Below, one piece after another: positions 25,850 through 33,858 of a stretch of 64,000 nt of DNA. Position 1 is the stretch's first letter. Every line of letters starts with the position of its first letter. This DNA comes from Streptomyces sp. yr375 (lineage in GTDB: Bacteria > Actinomycetota > Actinomycetes > Streptomycetales > Streptomycetaceae), in contig NZ_FOFF01000007.1 of NCBI RefSeq assembly GCF_900110755.1, positions 62,001 to 126,000 of the forward strand, in the 5' to 3' direction. The notes below the pieces were generated by a model. That model did not search any database. It was not told the origin of the DNA and worked only from the letters and a program-made list of their open reading frames with translations. Position numbers and translations under genes: made by a program.

Positions 25850-26728
25850 ATGCCGGACGACGTTGTCGCAGCCCGGGCCGCCGCCGAGGAGAAGTCGCTC
25901 TTCGGATATCCGCCCGTCGCCCCCGACGTCACCATGACGTACGGCGACCACCCCGACCAGGTGATCGACTTCTACGTCCCGCGCGTGCAGACGGGCCCGG
26001 GCGGCCCCGTCCCGCTCGTCGTCGTCCTGCACGGCGGGGCCTGGCAGCCGCGCTACGACCGGCGGCACATCACCCCCTTCGCGGACTTCCTGGCCCGCCG
26101 CGGTTTCGCCGTGGCCAACGTGGAGTACCGCCGAGGCGCGGAGACCGCCGAGACCGGCTCCTCGACGGCGGGCTGCTGGCCCGACACCTTCGACGACGTC
26201 GCCGCCGCCCTCGACGCGCTCCCCGCCCTCGTCAAGGAGGCCGTGCCGCAGGCCGACGCGCGCCGTACCGTGCTCACCGGCCACTCGGCGGGCGGCCACC
26301 TCGCCCTGTGGGCGGCGGCCCGGCATGTGCTGCCCGCCGACGCCCCCTGGCGCACCAGCGGCTCCGCCGCACTGCGGGGCGTCGTCGCCCTCGCCCCGAT
26401 CGCCGACTTCGAGGTCGCCGGGAAACTGAACGTCTGCGGCGGAGCCGCCCGCCAACTCCTGGGCGGCGAGGCGCAGTTCGAGGAGCGACGCCCGTACGCC
26501 GACCCCACCCTCCTGCTGCCGACCGGCGTCGCGACGACCCTGGTCCAGGGCCGCACCGACGTCGTCGTCCCCCAGGCCGTCGCCGAGGCATACGCGGACG
26601 CGGCGGCCAAGGCGGGCGAGGTGGTGGGCCTGACCCTCCTGGAGGACGTCGGCCACTTCCCCCTGATCGACCCGGCGGCGGACGCGTGCGCGGTGGTGGC
26701 GGAGGAGATCGCCCAGTTGGCGTGGTGA
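25850..26728 (+). CDS. Alpha/beta hydrolase, probable kynurenine formamidase
   Basis: This 292-residue protein has the oxyanion-hole motif LHGGAWQPRYDRRH and the nucleophile elbow TGHSAGGHLALWA; an Asp in QGRTDVVVPQ and a His in EDVGHFPLID complete a Ser-Asp-His triad. The HGGxW plus GHSAG pattern fits esterase-lipase family arylformamidases (KynB-type, BNA7-like), which hydrolyse N-formylkynurenine. Its position right after kynA and kynU makes this the likely role and would complete tryptophan-to-anthranilate conversion. Other ester substrates remain possible. A terminator lies before it, so it is probably transcribed from its own promoter. Confidence 0.8.
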   Translation: MPDDVVAARAAAEEKSLFGYPPVAPDVTMTYGDHPDQVIDFYVPRVQTGPGGPVPLVVVLHGGAWQPRYDRRHITPFADFLARRGFAVANVEYRRGAETAETGSSTAGCWPDTFDDVAAALDALPALVKEAVPQADARRTVLTGHSAGGHLALWAAARHVLPADAPWRTSGSAALRGVVALAPIADFEVAGKLNVCGGAARQLLGGEAQFEERRPYADPTLLLPTGVATTLVQGRTDVVVPQAVAEAYADAAAKAGEVVGLTLLEDVGHFPLIDPAADACAVVAEEIAQLAW

Positions 26729-26837
26729 GACCCCGCCGAACCCGACGTACTCGGACCCGTAGTACTTGAGAAGGAGCTGCGGGAACCCCTCTCACTGGTG
26801 ACGACGGGGACCCCCGGCCGCGCCTACCGTTTTGAAC

Positions 26838-28226
26838 GTGACCGACACGACGCGAACGCACCCCCCGTATCCGGACGGCCCGGCCGACTCGGCTTATCCA
26901 GGCGACTCGGCCGACTCGTACGAGGCCTATCGGCCGCGCAGCCCGGAGTTCCGGGCGGCCGTGGACGCTCTGCGCGGTATGTGGCAGGACCTGTTCCATG
27001 ACGCGTTCGCGTACCGCCCGCTGCCGCGCAAGGAGCCCACGGGCCGGCTCGGGCGCAGTCTGCGGGGCCGTAAGCGGGAGTACGCGTCCTGGTCGCGGCA
27101 TGCGCTGGTCGGCGCGGGCGGCGCGCTGGCGATGCTGATCGCCTGGGCGGACGACGGCGCCGGCCTGCTGGGCGTCATGACCGGCCTGTTCGTCCTGGCG
27201 CCGGTGCTGATGACGCTGGTGCGGCCGGTGGGCGCGTTCTGGCTGTCGCTCGCGTCGACCCTGGCGGTGTCCGTGGTCGGCACGGCCTACAGCAACTGGC
27301 CGTGGCTGCCCGCGAGTTTCCTCTCCCACCTGCTGGTCCTGACGGTCGTTGCGATACGCACCCGGCCGCGCACGGCGGCCTGGATGTGGCTGCTGACGGC
27401 GGCCTACGGGTTCGTCGCCGAGACCGTCTTCGGATGGGAGCACTACAGCACGAACATCGCGCCGATGCTGGTGTTCTCCGCGATCGTCCTGCTCGCCGTC
27501 ACCGTCTGGCACATCCGTCGGCAGGCCGAGCAGGAGGTCACCGCCCAGCAGACGGTCACGGCGCACGAACGCTCCCGCCGCACCCTGCTGGAGGAGCGCA
27601 CCACGATCGCCCGCGAGCTGCACGACGTGGTCGCGCACCACATGTCGGTGGTGGCCATCCAGGCGGAGGCCGCGCCCTACCGGGTGGAGAACCCGCCGCC
27701 GGAGCTGGAGAAGGCCTTCGCGACGATCCGGGAGAACGCGGTGGCGGCGCTCACGGAGCTGCGCCGGGTGCTGGGCGTGGTCCGCGCCGAGGACTACGAG
27801 GTTCCCGACGCCCCGCAGCCCACCCTCGCCGAGCTGGACGGGCTCCTCGCCAACGTGCGGGAAGCCGGCCTGGAGGTGGAGAAGGGGGTCACCGGAGCGG
27901 TGCGCGAGCTGCCGCAGGGGGTGGAGCTGTCGGCGTACCGGATCGTCCAGGAGGCGCTGAGCAACACGCTGCGGCACGCGCCCGGGGCGAGTGCCCGGGT
28001 GGAGGTCGGGTACGTCCTGGGCGGGCTGGGCCTGCGGATCGTCAACAGCGCCCCGCCCAACCCGTCCCTGATCAAGCCCTCGCCCGGGGCCGGTCACGGC
28101 ATCACGGGCATGCGGGAGCGGGTGACCATGCTGAACGGCGGGATGACGGCGGAGCCGACGCCGTCGGGCGGCTACGAGGTGACCGTGTTCCTGCCGGTGG
28201 CGGCCGCGAGCGAGGGTGGAGCATGA
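26838..28226 (+). CDS. NarL-type sensor histidine kinase
   Basis: This ~462-residue protein starts at GTG 26838 (TTG 26832 is possible). Residues ~90-225 contain about six transmembrane helices. Then comes the HisKA_3 dimerisation/phosphoacceptor box RELHDVVAHHMSVVAIQAEA with phosphorylated H262, and a HATPase_c domain with an N-box in YRIVQEALSNTLRHAPG and a G-box in GAGHGITGMRERV. The architecture is the membrane-sensing, LiaS/DesK-like group. The stop overlaps the response regulator start as ATGA. The signal is unknown. The Pro/Tyr-rich N-terminus is cytoplasmic and unusual in composition. Confidence 0.9.
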   Translation: MTDTTRTHPPYPDGPADSAYPGDSADSYEAYRPRSPEFRAAVDALRGMWQDLFHDAFAYRPLPRKEPTGRLGRSLRGRKREYASWSRHALVGAGGALAMLIAWADDGAGLLGVMTGLFVLAPVLMTLVRPVGAFWLSLASTLAVSVVGTAYSNWPWLPASFLSHLLVLTVVAIRTRPRTAAWMWLLTAAYGFVAETVFGWEHYSTNIAPMLVFSAIVLLAVTVWHIRRQAEQEVTAQQTVTAHERSRRTLLEERTTIARELHDVVAHHMSVVAIQAEAAPYRVENPPPELEKAFATIRENAVAALTELRRVLGVVRAEDYEVPDAPQPTLAELDGLLANVREAGLEVEKGVTGAVRELPQGVELSAYRIVQEALSNTLRHAPGASARVEVGYVLGGLGLRIVNSAPPNPSLIKPSPGAGHGITGMRERVTMLNGGMTAEPTPSGGYEVTVFLPVAAASEGGA

Positions 28227-28888
28227 CGATCCGGGTACTGATCGCCGACGACCAGATGATGGTGCGCGAGGGCTTCTCGGTCCTGCTGAACGCGATGCCG
28301 GACATCGAGGTCGTGGGCGAGGCGGTCAACGGCCGGGAGGCGGTGGACCGGGTCCGCGAACTGACTCCCGACGTCGTCCTGATGGACATCCGCATGCCGG
28401 TGCTCAACGGCATCGAGGCGACACGGGAGATCGTGGCGGCGGACGGCACGGCGAAGGTCCTGGTCCTGACCACCTTCGACCTGGACGAGTACGTCTACCA
28501 GGCGCTTCGCGCAGGGGCCTCGGGCTTCCTCCTGAAAGACGCGTCGGCCCGCCAACTGGCCGACGGGGTAAGGGTGGTGGCGGCCGGCGAGGCACTGCTC
28601 GCCCCGTCCGTCACCAAGCGCCTGATCACGGAGTTCGCGAAACTGTCCGACACCCCGCGGCTGTCCCCGACGGCCCAGGCGGCGTACGGCGACCTGACCG
28701 AACGGGAGACGGAGGTGCTCGTCCTGATCGCCCAGGGCCTGTCGAACCTGGAGATCGCCGGACGGCTGGTGGTGGCCGAGTCGACCATCAAGACCCACGT
28801 GAGCCGCATCCTCGTGAAACTCGGCCTACGGGACCGTACGCAGGCGGCGGTGTTCGCGTACGAGGCGAGGCTGGTGACGCCCGGCTAG
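28223..28888 (+). CDS. NarL/FixJ-family response regulator
   Basis: This 221-residue protein has an N-terminal receiver domain (IRVLIADDQMMVREGFSVLL) with acidic pair D9-D10, phosphoacceptor D55 in VVLMDIRMP, a Thr in LVLTTFD and Lys in GFLLKDAS. The C-terminal LuxR HTH is LTERETEVLVLIAQGLSNLE followed by IAGRLVVAESTIKTHVSRIL. It is coupled to the kinase by ATGA. Targets are unknown, and nothing in the flanking region looks like an obvious regulated operon. Confidence 0.93.
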   Translation: MTIRVLIADDQMMVREGFSVLLNAMPDIEVVGEAVNGREAVDRVRELTPDVVLMDIRMPVLNGIEATREIVAADGTAKVLVLTTFDLDEYVYQALRAGASGFLLKDASARQLADGVRVVAAGEALLAPSVTKRLITEFAKLSDTPRLSPTAQAAYGDLTERETEVLVLIAQGLSNLEIAGRLVVAESTIKTHVSRILVKLGLRDRTQAAVFAYEARLVTPG

Positions 28889-29008
28889 CGGAGGGGGAGG
28901 AGCCGCGGCGGCCATGATCGTTTCTGCGGTGAATCCACTGCTCCGGACGGGTGAGCGGCCGTCTCCCGGCCTGTCGACGATCGTGGGGGACCGGCTAAAC
29001 CCACGTAC

Positions 29009-29482
29009 ATGATCAAGAACCTGACGCGCGGACTCACCGCGCTCACCATGACCGCCCTGACCACCCTGCCCGTCCTCGGGGCCGCCCCCTCCGCCGCGGT
29101 CCCGCCGTCCTTCCAGATCATGACGGCACTGAACAGCAAGTGCCTGGCCTCCAACGGCGACAACGTCGAGGTGCAGACCTGCAACCGGGGCACCGGCAAC
29201 CAACTCTGGTTCTGGGAGGCGGGCAAGCTGGTGAACGTCGCCGAGTTCCACTGCCTGGACGTCCGCAACGGCGAGCTGAACGCCCCGGCTCAGGTCGTCG
29301 GCGACTGCCACGGCCTGGCCAACCAGCGCTGGAAGAAGGAGGGCGAATGGCTGCGCACCGAGGTCAACAACCAGTGCCTGAGCATCCAGAACAACGGTGA
29401 CCCGAGCGAGCACGCCGGCATCAACCTCCGCAACTGCGGCCCGAACGCCTGGCAGTTCTGGCGCCTCCCCAACCCCTCCTGA
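29009..29482 (+). CDS. Secreted ricin-type beta-trefoil lectin
   Basis: This encodes 157 residues. The signal peptide is MIKNLTRGLTALTMTALTTL, then PVLGAAPSAA with an Ala-X-Ala-type site. The mature part is one beta-trefoil with three repeats seen by the QxW-like motifs NQLWFWEAG, NQRWKKEGEW and AWQFWRLP, and Cys pairs KCL/CN, HCLDV/DC and QCL/NCG typical of RICIN carbohydrate-binding modules. There is no catalytic domain. Such free-standing lectins bind glycans outside the cell; the ligand is unknown. Confidence 0.85.
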   Translation: MIKNLTRGLTALTMTALTTLPVLGAAPSAAVPPSFQIMTALNSKCLASNGDNVEVQTCNRGTGNQLWFWEAGKLVNVAEFHCLDVRNGELNAPAQVVGDCHGLANQRWKKEGEWLRTEVNNQCLSIQNNGDPSEHAGINLRNCGPNAWQFWRLPNPS

Positions 29483-29504
29483 CCCCAGCCCGCCCGGCCC
29501 CCAC

Positions 29505-29600
29505 CTACCCGAGCCGCCCGAGAAACGCCCGCCAACTCTCGGGCGAGACGGTGAGGTGGGGGCCGTGGGGGTGCTTGCTGTCGCGGACGGCTCGGCCGCC
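29505..29600 (-). pseudogene. DUF397 C-terminal fragment
   Basis: On the reverse strand about 31 residues (GGRAVRDSKHPHGPHLTVSP, then ESWRAFLGRLG and a stop) are almost identical, including at DNA level, to the end of the intact DUF397 gene at 34724-34903. The N-terminal half, with the SSYSG..NCVEVA block, is missing. It is a decayed duplicate produced by recombination between the two flanks of this accessory block. Confidence 0.75.
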
Positions 29601-29644
29601 CCATGCGTCGGAGGTTGTAGACGCAGGGGCGGCTGATCCTGGAG

Positions 29645-30187
29645 TCAGCGCAGTGCTTGCGCCACGCGGTGACTCAACCTCTCGTCGTGGAGGGCGTCGA
29701 CCGTTCGCCAGGCGGCGTCGGAGACTTCCTCGGTCTGTAGTTCGCCGATGTCGGCGGTGGTGCGGAAGAGGAAGCGGAAGTCGAAGTGCTGGTGGGCGGG
29801 CTCGCCCTTGGCCGGGTTGGCTTCGATGGGGTGGATGTCGATGTGGAGGGGGGTCTCGCCGTGCGGGGTGATGACGCGGGGCGGGATGCCGGTCTCCTCG
29901 GCGAGCTCGCGGCCGGCGGCCTGTAGGAGCGTCGCGTCCGAGGGCTCCAGATGACCACCAGGCAGCAGCCACTTCTGGGTCGCGTTGTGGAGAATGTGCA
30001 GGATGCGGCCGTCGGGGCCGACGAGGATCGCTCCGGCGGTGACGTGGCCGGGCAGGGTCTTGCGGCTGGTGAGGTCGTCCCCGTCGGCCAGGAGGCCGAG
30101 GACGACGCCGAGTTCGCGTTTGTCCTCGGGGTGCTCGTCGAGGTAGGCGGCGATGGTGGTGCGGATGTGGTCTGCCGTGATGGTCAT
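29645..30187 (-). CDS. Nudix hydrolase
   Basis: This is a ~180-residue protein. After a helical N-terminal ~45 residues, the Nudix fold contains TAGAILVGPDGRILHILHNA and the Nudix box GGHLEPSDATLLQAAGRELA followed by EETGI, which fits GX5EX7REUXEEXGU if GGHLEPSD is read as its start. It would hydrolyse a nucleoside diphosphate linked to another moiety; the substrate is unknown. Start ATG 30187 has AGGTGA well placed; GTG 30196 overlaps the stop of the upstream SAHH-like gene. These two genes are coupled, and the pairing with a SAHH-like protein hints at a nucleoside-related substrate. Confidence 0.85.
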   Translation of the reverse strand: MTITADHIRTTIAAYLDEHPEDKRELGVVLGLLADGDDLTSRKTLPGHVTAGAILVGPDGRILHILHNATQKWLLPGGHLEPSDATLLQAAGRELAEETGIPPRVITPHGETPLHIDIHPIEANPAKGEPAHQHFDFRFLFRTTADIGELQTEEVSDAAWRTVDALHDERLSHRVAQALR

Positions 30188-30192
30188 GGTGA

Positions 30193-31314
30193 TCACCTGT
30201 TGAAGTAGGAGAGCCAGGTCGCCGCGATGGCTTCGCGGTCGGGTGCGGGAACCTCATGGATGCCGGGGGCGAGGTCGCCGCGGGTGAGCATCCTGATCGC
30301 TGCGAGGATCTCGGCCTGGACCAGGAAGATGAACGGCCCGACGCCGGCGCCGTGGATGAAGTTGACCGCGTTGCCGCCGTTCGCCAGATAGAAGTAGTGG
30401 CCGGTGGTCTGGTAGCGGGTGACGTGGTCGCCGACCTGCGTGCGGGTGTAGACGCCGGGGAGTCCGGCGAGATCGAGTTCGTCCTCGCTGCTGGTGACGG
30501 TGGCGACGTAGGCGCCGTTCCGCAGGTGGGAGAAGTCCTCGCCGCGGAGGGAGACGGCGCCGGTCGCGCAGAGCACCAGGCCGGCCCCCGTCAGGGCGGC
30601 TTCGCGGTCGCGTGCGACGGTGAAGCCCTGGGACAGGGCCTGGGTGCGGCGGACGGGGTCGATGTCGAAGACGGTGACCTGGACGCCCTTGGCGTGCAGA
30701 AGCCGGGCGATCGAAGAGCCGAGCTTGCCGAAGCCGATCACCAGGGCCGGGCGGCCGTGGAGGATGTCGCCGCGGTCGCGCATGACGGCCTCGGTGGAGA
30801 AGACCACGGACTGGCCGACGAGGAAGTCCTCGGGGTCCTTCAGCGGTGAGCGGGCGACGGAGATGACGGGGCACGGCAGTTTGTCGAGGTCCTCGTAGCG
30901 GCGGTGACCGTTCTCGGTGTCCTCGATCACCCCGGCGAGGTGTCCGGTGAAGCGGCTGTGGACCTCGGCGAGGCTGGGGGCGAAGTAGCCTCCGACGTCG
31001 AGCAGACAGACCGTCTCGCCTGTGGCCCGGGACTCCAGGTAGTCCAGGGCGGCACCGTGGTCGGTGAACATGTCGCGGGTGAGGGCGTCGACCGGGACGG
31101 TCTGCTCGACCTCACGCTTCGCGGCCGGGTGGACGGACTTGGGTTTGGGCAGCACCGCGGTCAGCCGGGTCATCGTGGCGACCGCGCGGACGAACGCGGG
31201 ACGCTCGGCCAGCATGTGCGTGATCAGGAACGACGCGGTCTGCTCTTCGGGGGCGAATTGGGTGGCGATCCGGGCGAAGTAGGCGTCCAGCCGGGCGCGT
31301 TCGAAGGTTTCCAT
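30193..31314 (-). CDS. S-adenosylhomocysteine-hydrolase-like NAD-binding protein
   Basis: This 373-residue protein is about 90-100 residues shorter than AhcY. The C-terminal half has the SAHH NAD domain: ALVIGFGKLGSSIARLLHAK (GxGxxG), VQVTVFDIDPVRRTQALSQG, then a conserved LCATGAVSLRGEDFSHLRNG and GHYFYLANGGNAVNFIHGAG (the SAHH GHxxxLAxGxxVN signature). The N-terminal part keeps GVIEDTENGHRRYED, like the substrate-domain ET-TG loop, but lacks other segments. It may act on a nucleoside-like substrate other than SAH, or may be only an NAD-binding homologue. It is followed by the Nudix gene (coupled) and preceded by a truncated ATPase. Confidence 0.8.
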   Translation of the reverse strand: METFERARLDAYFARIATQFAPEEQTASFLITHMLAERPAFVRAVATMTRLTAVLPKPKSVHPAAKREVEQTVPVDALTRDMFTDHGAALDYLESRATGETVCLLDVGGYFAPSLAEVHSRFTGHLAGVIEDTENGHRRYEDLDKLPCPVISVARSPLKDPEDFLVGQSVVFSTEAVMRDRGDILHGRPALVIGFGKLGSSIARLLHAKGVQVTVFDIDPVRRTQALSQGFTVARDREAALTGAGLVLCATGAVSLRGEDFSHLRNGAYVATVTSSEDELDLAGLPGVYTRTQVGDHVTRYQTTGHYFYLANGGNAVNFIHGAGVGPFIFLVQAEILAAIRMLTRGDLAPGIHEVPAPDREAIAATWLSYFNR

Positions 31315-31366
31315 GACAGTTCCCTCTCATCCGTTCTGTCCGGGGGCCGTGCGAGGAGATCCGGGT

Positions 31367-31498
31367 TCAGCGGGTGCGGGCGCGGCCCGGCAGGCCCCGG
31401 TCGGCCAGGGTTTCGGTGGTGAATGCCCGTGCCTGGCCAACCGACTCGGGCCGGGCCTCGAAGAACCGCTGTGTCGTCTTGGTCATCACGGTCCTCAT
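31367..31498 (-). pseudogene. Truncated RsbW-like ATPase (N-terminal 43 residues)
   Basis: From ATG 31498, which overlaps the preceding stop (ATGA), the frame reads MRTVMTKTTQRFFEARPESV then GQARAFTTETLADRGLPGRA and stops after RTR. The RRFxARPESVGQAR...TLADWGLP pattern is the standard N-terminus of Streptomyces HATPase_c anti-sigma-like proteins, but the ATP-binding N-box and G-box are missing. It is either a broken gene or a short peptide; the first reading is favoured. Confidence 0.6.
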
Positions 31499-31920
31499 GA
31501 CTCGGCGTCCAGGACGCGGGTGGTGCCGGGATGGCGGCGGACGGGGCTGCTGCCGGGGACGGACGGGTGCGTGGGCCGAGGCTGCCGGACCAGCAGCAGC
31601 CTGGAGCCGGCCGCTTCGATCCGCCGCCCGCGTTCGGTGGCTATGGCCCTCGGCCCCAGGTGCGACATGGCCGGGGCGACGACGCCGTAGACGTCCGGCA
31701 GCGCGAGCACGTCCAGCAGCCCGGTGAACGCCGCCGAGGCGGGCCCGGCGGCGGCGTCGCGGTCGGTGAAGACGCCGGACAACTGGAGTTCGTGGCTGCG
31801 GCAGTACTCGGCGAGCGAGGCGACCAGCGCGTCCTGCCGCGCTCGGGAGACCCGGACCAGCCGCAGAAAGCCGTAAACGACCGGGCCGTTGACCGGGCGA
31901 TGCTCCGTGAGGGGTTCCAT
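31495..31920 (-). CDS. Resolvase-like N-terminal-domain protein
   Basis: This 141-residue protein has VVYGFLRLVRVSRARQDALV, then ASLAEYCRSHELQLSGVFTD, and DVLALPDVYGVVAPAMSHLG, resembling the serine-recombinase catalytic fold (strand, YxRvS-like, then xFtD, then a later hydrophobic strand). The catalytic Ser environment is degenerate (RVSRARQ) and there is no DNA-binding HTH, so it is probably not an active recombinase. In streptomycetes such short proteins occur next to ATP-binding regulators, as here. Function unknown. Confidence 0.6.
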   Translation of the reverse strand: MEPLTEHRPVNGPVVYGFLRLVRVSRARQDALVASLAEYCRSHELQLSGVFTDRDAAAGPASAAFTGLLDVLALPDVYGVVAPAMSHLGPRAIATERGRRIEAAGSRLLLVRQPRPTHPSVPGSSPVRRHPGTTRVLDAES

Positions 31921-32074
31921 GCTCAGGACCGTCCAGAAGACTCGACAAGTGGTGGCCCTCTGAGCGTGGCGTCCGGCCAACTCGCGGCCAATCACCGGCC
32001 GTTCTACTTCCGTTCCACTTTCGTCCCGCCGACTGCACGCATCTGCTTCGATGACCGGTGGAAGGGAGCGACGC

Positions 32075-33175
32075 GTGGCGACCGTGCACCACTGGACCGG
32101 CCTGGAGGCCAAGGCCCTGCGGCTCGCCCTGCGACTGAGCGTGCGGGCCTTCGCCCAGCGGCTCGGCCTGGCCGTCGCGACCGTCTCCAAGTGGGAGTCC
32201 AAGCTCGCCGAGACCGAGCCCAGACCTGACACCCAGGCCATTCTCGACACCGCCCTCGGCCGCGCGGACGCCTCCGTCCACCTGCGCTTCGAGACGCTCC
32301 TGTCCGAGATGACCAGCCCCCTGACAAGCGCCTGGCGCCGTGTCACCGCCTCCGGCCCCCGGGCCTGGGAGTACGAGTCCTGGGCCGACGATCTGGACCG
32401 CGTCGTGGTCGCCCTGTCCCGGCAGGACTTCCCCTTCGCCGACAGCCTCCTGACCCGCTGGCTGGGCCGGTTCAAGGCCCTCGAGCTGGACGAGAAGGGC
32501 CTGTATCTCTTCGCCCGCTCCACCGCCCTGCTCGGCGACCTCAAGCGCGACCAGGGCGTCGTGCTCGGCCCGCTGTCGGCCCAGCACTCCTATGCCGGCG
32601 CCCGCGCGGTCTTCACCCGGCTCGACATCCCCCGCCGCGTCGCCCAGCTCGACCTCTCCCTCGCCGTGGTCACCGAGATGTCCGGGAAGCTGGAGATCGC
32701 CGCCCGCACCTACGAGACCCTCGCCGTCGACGACCGGCTCTCCTGCCGCGACCGGGCCAGGGCCCGGCTGTGGGTGGGGACCGCGCTGAGCAAGGACGGC
32801 CGGCATGACTATGCGACCCGCGTCATGCAGGCCGCGACCCGCGACTTCGAAGACCTCACCGAACCGGACGACTGGTCGGTGGCCCATCAGAAACTCGCCC
32901 TCGCCCGCCGCGGCGCAGGCGACCTCACCCAAGCCCTGCGCTTCATCGACATCGCCCGCAGCAGCGGGACGACCGACTCACCGATGCAACGCGTGCGACT
33001 GGACACCGCTCATGGCCACATCCTGCTCTCCGACAAGGCGACCCGCGATGATGGACACCTCGTCCTCGACCAGGCCGCCCAGGTGGCCGCGCAGTACGGA
33101 CTCGTGCACCAACTGCGCAGCATCGAGGACGTCAAGGCCATGAGTGGGGGGCCGACCGGCCCGCGGCGACAGTGA
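32075..33175 (+). CDS. XRE-family HTH regulator with TPR-like sensor
   Basis: Start GTG 32075 has GGAAGGGAG (32060-32068) six bases upstream; ATG 32051 is less likely. The ~366-residue product has an XRE HTH (ALRLALRLSVRAFAQRLGLA, then VATVSKWESK) and a helical repeat region with pairs such as ARAVFTRLDIPRRVAQLDLS and LTQALRFIDIARSSGTTDSP. It resembles the regulator at 6654-8000 in architecture but not in sequence. It is divergent from the resolvase-like/SAHH-like/Nudix operon and is followed, with GTGA coupling, by the YdcF and WbqC genes, so it probably controls one or both sides. Confidence 0.8.
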   Translation: MATVHHWTGLEAKALRLALRLSVRAFAQRLGLAVATVSKWESKLAETEPRPDTQAILDTALGRADASVHLRFETLLSEMTSPLTSAWRRVTASGPRAWEYESWADDLDRVVVALSRQDFPFADSLLTRWLGRFKALELDEKGLYLFARSTALLGDLKRDQGVVLGPLSAQHSYAGARAVFTRLDIPRRVAQLDLSLAVVTEMSGKLEIAARTYETLAVDDRLSCRDRARARLWVGTALSKDGRHDYATRVMQAATRDFEDLTEPDDWSVAHQKLALARRGAGDLTQALRFIDIARSSGTTDSPMQRVRLDTAHGHILLSDKATRDDGHLVLDQAAQVAAQYGLVHQLRSIEDVKAMSGGPTGPRRQ

Positions 33176-33189
33176 CCAGGGAGAAACGC

Positions 33190-33858
33190 GTGCGCAACGA
33201 ACAGCAGGCCACCACCGAGGATCAGTGGCGCCAGGCCAAGCTCATCTGGGACTACCACCAGATGCGGCACGAGCTGCGGCCCGTCGACGTGGCGGTCGGG
33301 CTGGGCAGCCACGACCTCGGCGTCGCGGCCCACTCCGCCGAGCTGTATCGCTCCGGGCTCTTCCCGACCCTGGTGTTCACCGGCGGCAACAGCCCCACCA
33401 CCGCCAAGGTCTTCCCCCGCGGTGAGGCCGTCCACTTCCGTGAGCACGCCATCGACCTCGGCGTCCCGGTCGAGGCGATCCTGCTGGAGCCCCACGCGAG
33501 CAACACCGGTCAGAACATCACCCTCTCCCGTGCGGTCCTCGCCGCCGCCGGGATCCGGCCGGAGACGGTGCTGCTGGTCTCCAAGCCCTATATGGAAAGG
33601 CGATCGTTCGCGACCGCCCGCAAGCTGTGGCCCGACGTCGAGATCCTGTGTGCGTCGGAGCCGCTGGAGTTCGACGACTATCTGAAGTCCATCGGCGACG
33701 AGAAGCTCGTCCTGGACATGCTCGTCGGCGACCTCCAGCGGGTCATCGAGTATCCGAAGCTCGGGTTCGCCATCGAGCAGGAGGTCCCGGAGGACGTGCA
33801 TGCCGCCTACGAATCCCTCATCCGCGACGGCTTCACCAGCCGCCTCATCAACCCCTGA
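33190..33858 (+). CDS. YdcF-like (DUF218) protein
   Basis: This encodes ~222 residues. It has the ElyC/SanA/YdcF fold: DVAVGLGSHDLGVAAHSAEL, LFPTLVFTGGNSPTTA, and the conserved EPHASNTGQNITLSRAVLAA (E-x(5)-T-x-x-N), then VLLVSKPYMERRSFATARKL. E. coli YdcF binds SAM; SanA/ElyC relate to envelope integrity. No transmembrane segment is seen, so it is cytoplasmic. GTG 33190 has AGGGAG six bases upstream; GTG 33172 overlaps the regulator's stop. It overlaps the WbqC gene by 59 bp. A SAM- or nucleotide-binding role would fit the nearby SAHH-like gene, but that is inference. Confidence 0.8.
   Translation: MRNEQQATTEDQWRQAKLIWDYHQMRHELRPVDVAVGLGSHDLGVAAHSAELYRSGLFPTLVFTGGNSPTTAKVFPRGEAVHFREHAIDLGVPVEAILLEPHASNTGQNITLSRAVLAAAGIRPETVLLVSKPYMERRSFATARKLWPDVEILCASEPLEFDDYLKSIGDEKLVLDMLVGDLQRVIEYPKLGFAIEQEVPEDVHAAYESLIRDGFTSRLINP

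Noticed and set aside
31495..31920. Active serine recombinase
   Set aside because: The protein is 141 residues with no DNA-binding domain, and the active-site Ser context and Arg residues are not convincing.
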